A stretch of 64,000 bases of DNA. It comes from Rosenbergiella australiborealis. Its GTDB lineage: Bacteria > Pseudomonadota > Gammaproteobacteria > Enterobacterales > Enterobacteriaceae. Both the position numbers and the translations under genes were made by a program. Under the pieces are notes generated by a model. That model had not been told where the DNA came from. It did no database searches and worked only from the letters and a program-made list of their open reading frames with translations. Positions 62,227-64,000 of this stretch are shown piece after piece (within the stretch, counting starts at the first letter, position 1; each line of letters begins with the position of its first letter). Where the stretch lies: the NCBI RefSeq assembly GCF_018494035.1, contig NZ_JABBFO010000008.1:62001-126000 (forward strand), given 5' to 3'.

Positions 62227-63138
62227 TGTTCACCTCCTTTTGTTGTCTGGTGCTCCACACGGGCAGCGTTAATTATTGTTCTCTCTTTTATCTTGCTGCG
62301 CAGTTCATCGTCATGCAGCTTTCGTGTATAGGTGGCATAGGGTGGGTCAATACCCTCAGGTTTGTTATAACCGTGTACGCCTTCCACATCTTTCCAGCCG
62401 GTAGGATAAAACTCCGCTTTTACCCCGTTTATCTCGACGCTGGCAGATTGCCCGGTGGCTTTTACCTGCTCACCGATGCGGTTAAGCTCTGCTTTCAGCA
62501 TTTCATCCAGATTAATTATCACCTGCTCGCCGCCACCTTCAAGGTACTGGTTGGTTCTCTTTTGTCCGAACTGTTCAGCTATTTTACCGTACCAAGCATT
62601 AGTCCCCGGCATCCGCATAGCAAGGTCTTCCGGCAGATGTAATACCACCAGAAAACCGTTGCCGTTCCACTCATCCAGTACCGCTGAGAGCTGCCGCCAC
62701 TCTTCCGCACTGTTAGGCACTTTCTGATAACCCCAGAATCCTCCCGCCGCCCAGGAGCCACCAGGCGCTGTTGTCAGCGCAGTGTCGTTGCCAAAAAGTC
62801 AATATCGGACTCACTCACTGAGAAACTGATAAACTGCTGATTATCCGTGTTGGATTTTCGTAAATAACTTCGCATACCAGGGCCCATCTCAACAGTGATC
62901 GGGCCGTCCGGTACATTATCGAGATGCAGATACCCGGCTCCATCGAGATTCCCGGTACGTAACCGTCCGCCAGTGTCGCGGTAAACGGTGCACCAATCAC
63001 CGGTGCATCATCGTGGTAGAGGTACTGTATCAGTGCGTCATTACGGTCTTTCAGAGGAGCAGCTAGCCACGGAACATCCGGGATCTTTGACACCCCACTT
63101 TCCGTATCCAGTCGGCTAGCTTTACGTGTATAAGCCAT
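62223..63138 (-). pseudogene. Frameshifted probable type VI effector gene
   Basis: Three frames join into one protein. It starts MAYTRKASRLDTESGVSK and reads IGAPFTATLADGYV to a shift near 62953-62966; then NLDGAGYLHLDNVPDGPITV ... FISFSVSESDIDF to a second shift in an A5/T5 run (62793-62797; six would restore IDFFGND); then ALTTAPGGSWAAGGFWGYQK ... TTKGGEQ. The GAPFTATLADG and LDGAGY blocks look like the linker of secreted type VI cargo proteins. The intact immunity-like gene follows with an ATGA-type overlap, so I infer a dead toxin. Activity unknown. Confidence 0.6.
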
Positions 63139-63166
63139 TCCTTCGAGTACTGAGACCGAGCAGCTC

Positions 63167-64000
63167 CTAGTGAAGCACTGCTTGCCAGTGGAAGCCGATT
63201 TTACGGGCATGCACTTGTAGGCTGTCGTTTTCAAGTTTATGCCAGGGAGCAGCAATGCCCGCAAACCCGACAACCGTATCAATATGAATGATTTTGTCAG
63301 CCTTAAGGCCAGGAGCATATGTTTCGCGGGCCTTGCTGAAGATATCGCCGGAGGCCATCTGGCCACCGCTGGTCCAAGCCCGATTTAGACTAATTTTATC
63401 AAGCCCTGACCACATCATTACGCGTTCAAATGCCAGATTCAGGTTACCATCGCGACAAATCTGCGGCCGGTGAATTTTGACTGACACGTCCGGGATATCC
63501 TTCAGACGGCAGTTGGTCAGCAGTAACACGGAAATGGCTTCACCACTGTCCTCTGGCGGGTGTTCGTAAAGCTGAGCGCTGACTACAAGTAAGGCAGCAG
63601 CACGGTCATAATGGCAGTCCAGCCAGTAGTCGAGAAGTTCCAGTCCCGTTAGATCGCGAATACGCACTCTGGACGTGGGCGATTATCTCCTGAAGATAAT
63701 GCGCCTCCCGGTCAGCCATTTCTCCGGTGGCCGCCAGCGCGCGGTGACGAACCGGATAGCCCCCATTAATGGGCTCACAGGGCATCATCAGCGGTTTTCT
63801 AGCTAACACAGCCTTGTGCGTCGCTGGACTGGCAGACACTAGCCCGTTAATCAATACTTCACCGATAAGCCAGGTAAAACGTTGACCGAGCACAACGTCT
63901 GCGCGGTAACGGGCGGTAGTCGTGGCATTTTTTCTTTCACAACGCCCACGGAGAAGTGCGTAGCCAAGAGAGCGTCCGACAACCAGCAGCCCCCACAACA
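63167..64000 (-). pseudogene. Broken unrecognised gene running off the window edge
   Basis: Two minus-strand frames, joined near 63670 (REAHYLQEIIAHVQ then RIRDLTGLELLDYWLDCHYD), look like one protein with a single indel. The rest contains ALLVVSAQLYEHPPEDSGEA, RVMMWSGLDK and IIHIDTVVGFAGIAAPWHKL, and it stops at 63167, 28 bp before the effector-like gene. The 5' end lies beyond 64000. I do not recognise the family; the context suggests a type VI-associated accessory protein. Confidence 0.5.

Overview
This window is enterobacterial chromosome (class Gammaproteobacteria, order Enterobacterales). The evidence is the long run of genes that match Escherichia coli K-12 genes nearly residue for residue in their key motifs, in recognisable local order. 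Base composition looks to be in the mid-40s percent GC by eye, lower than E. coli. Several gene blocks known from E. coli are missing at the junctions, so a smaller-genome relative of the Erwinia/Pantoea/Tatumella/Rosenbergiella kind is plausible. The genus cannot be fixed from the sequence alone.

Layout. (1) 55-11108: bepA, bcp, gcvR (minus); dapA-bamC, purC, ypfJ-tmcA-ypfH (plus); ypfN-dapE-yffB (minus). (2) 11484-14178: an asparagine permease (ansP) and the peptidoglycan hydrolase ampH. (3) 14314-17844: hemF-amiA, ypeA, yfeZ, yfeY. (4) 17972-22701: the sulfate/thiosulfate ABC importer cysP-cysT-cysW-cysA followed by cysM. (5) 22782-24787: a CpxRA-like two-component pair where E. coli has other genes. 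(6) 24823-32975: the PTS operon ptsH-ptsI-crr, cysK, cysZ, zipA, ligA, then ypeB. (7) 33223-37453: a tripartite EmrAB/NodT-type efflux operon inserted between ypeB and yfeH/yfeR. (8) 37605-42338: yfeH/yfeR, tRNA-Lys, tRNA-Val, gltX, yfeC-like gene and two tRNA-Ala genes. (9) 42493-47794: an AI-2E-type permease, nupC, mntH (with MntR operator), glk and a tiny ypdK homologue. (10) 48058-56403: a universal stress protein, two unrecognised envelope proteins, a cyanide-insensitive-type bd oxidase operon (cioA-cioB plus small subunit, preceded by a perfect FNR box), two acetyltransferases, the aldehyde reductase ahr, an SDR, and a tiny DUF2256 zinc-ribbon gene.

From about 56587 the character changes. 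A tRNA-Arg(CCU) gene (argW-like) carries an integration site. Its 3' end is repeated, with one base missing, 3.2 kb downstream (59846-59865). Between the copies lie a P4-type integrase stump, a phage tail fragment, a DUF3289/DUF943 gene pair (candidate toxin and immunity) and a frameshifted DUF927 primase fragment. Beyond the right copy, on the minus strand, are decayed type VI secretion genes: tssE cut by one in-frame amber codon, a truncated DUF3396-type immunity gene, an intact predicted immunity gene, a frameshifted gene upstream of it that may have encoded its cognate toxin, and a further broken gene running off the window edge.

Working together: the backbone covers outer-membrane assembly and proteolysis (bepA, bamC), lysine/peptidoglycan precursor synthesis (dapA, dapE), sulfur uptake and cysteine synthesis (cysPTWAM, cysK, cysZ), sugar uptake control (pts, crr, glk), cell division and DNA ligation (zipA, ligA), and respiration (cioAB). 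I did not find a complete, wholly undescribed system. The best candidates for new biology are the DUF3289/DUF943 pair, the CpxRA-like pair with its di-cysteine sensor domain, the unrecognised genes between glk and cioA, and the type VI toxin/immunity remnants.
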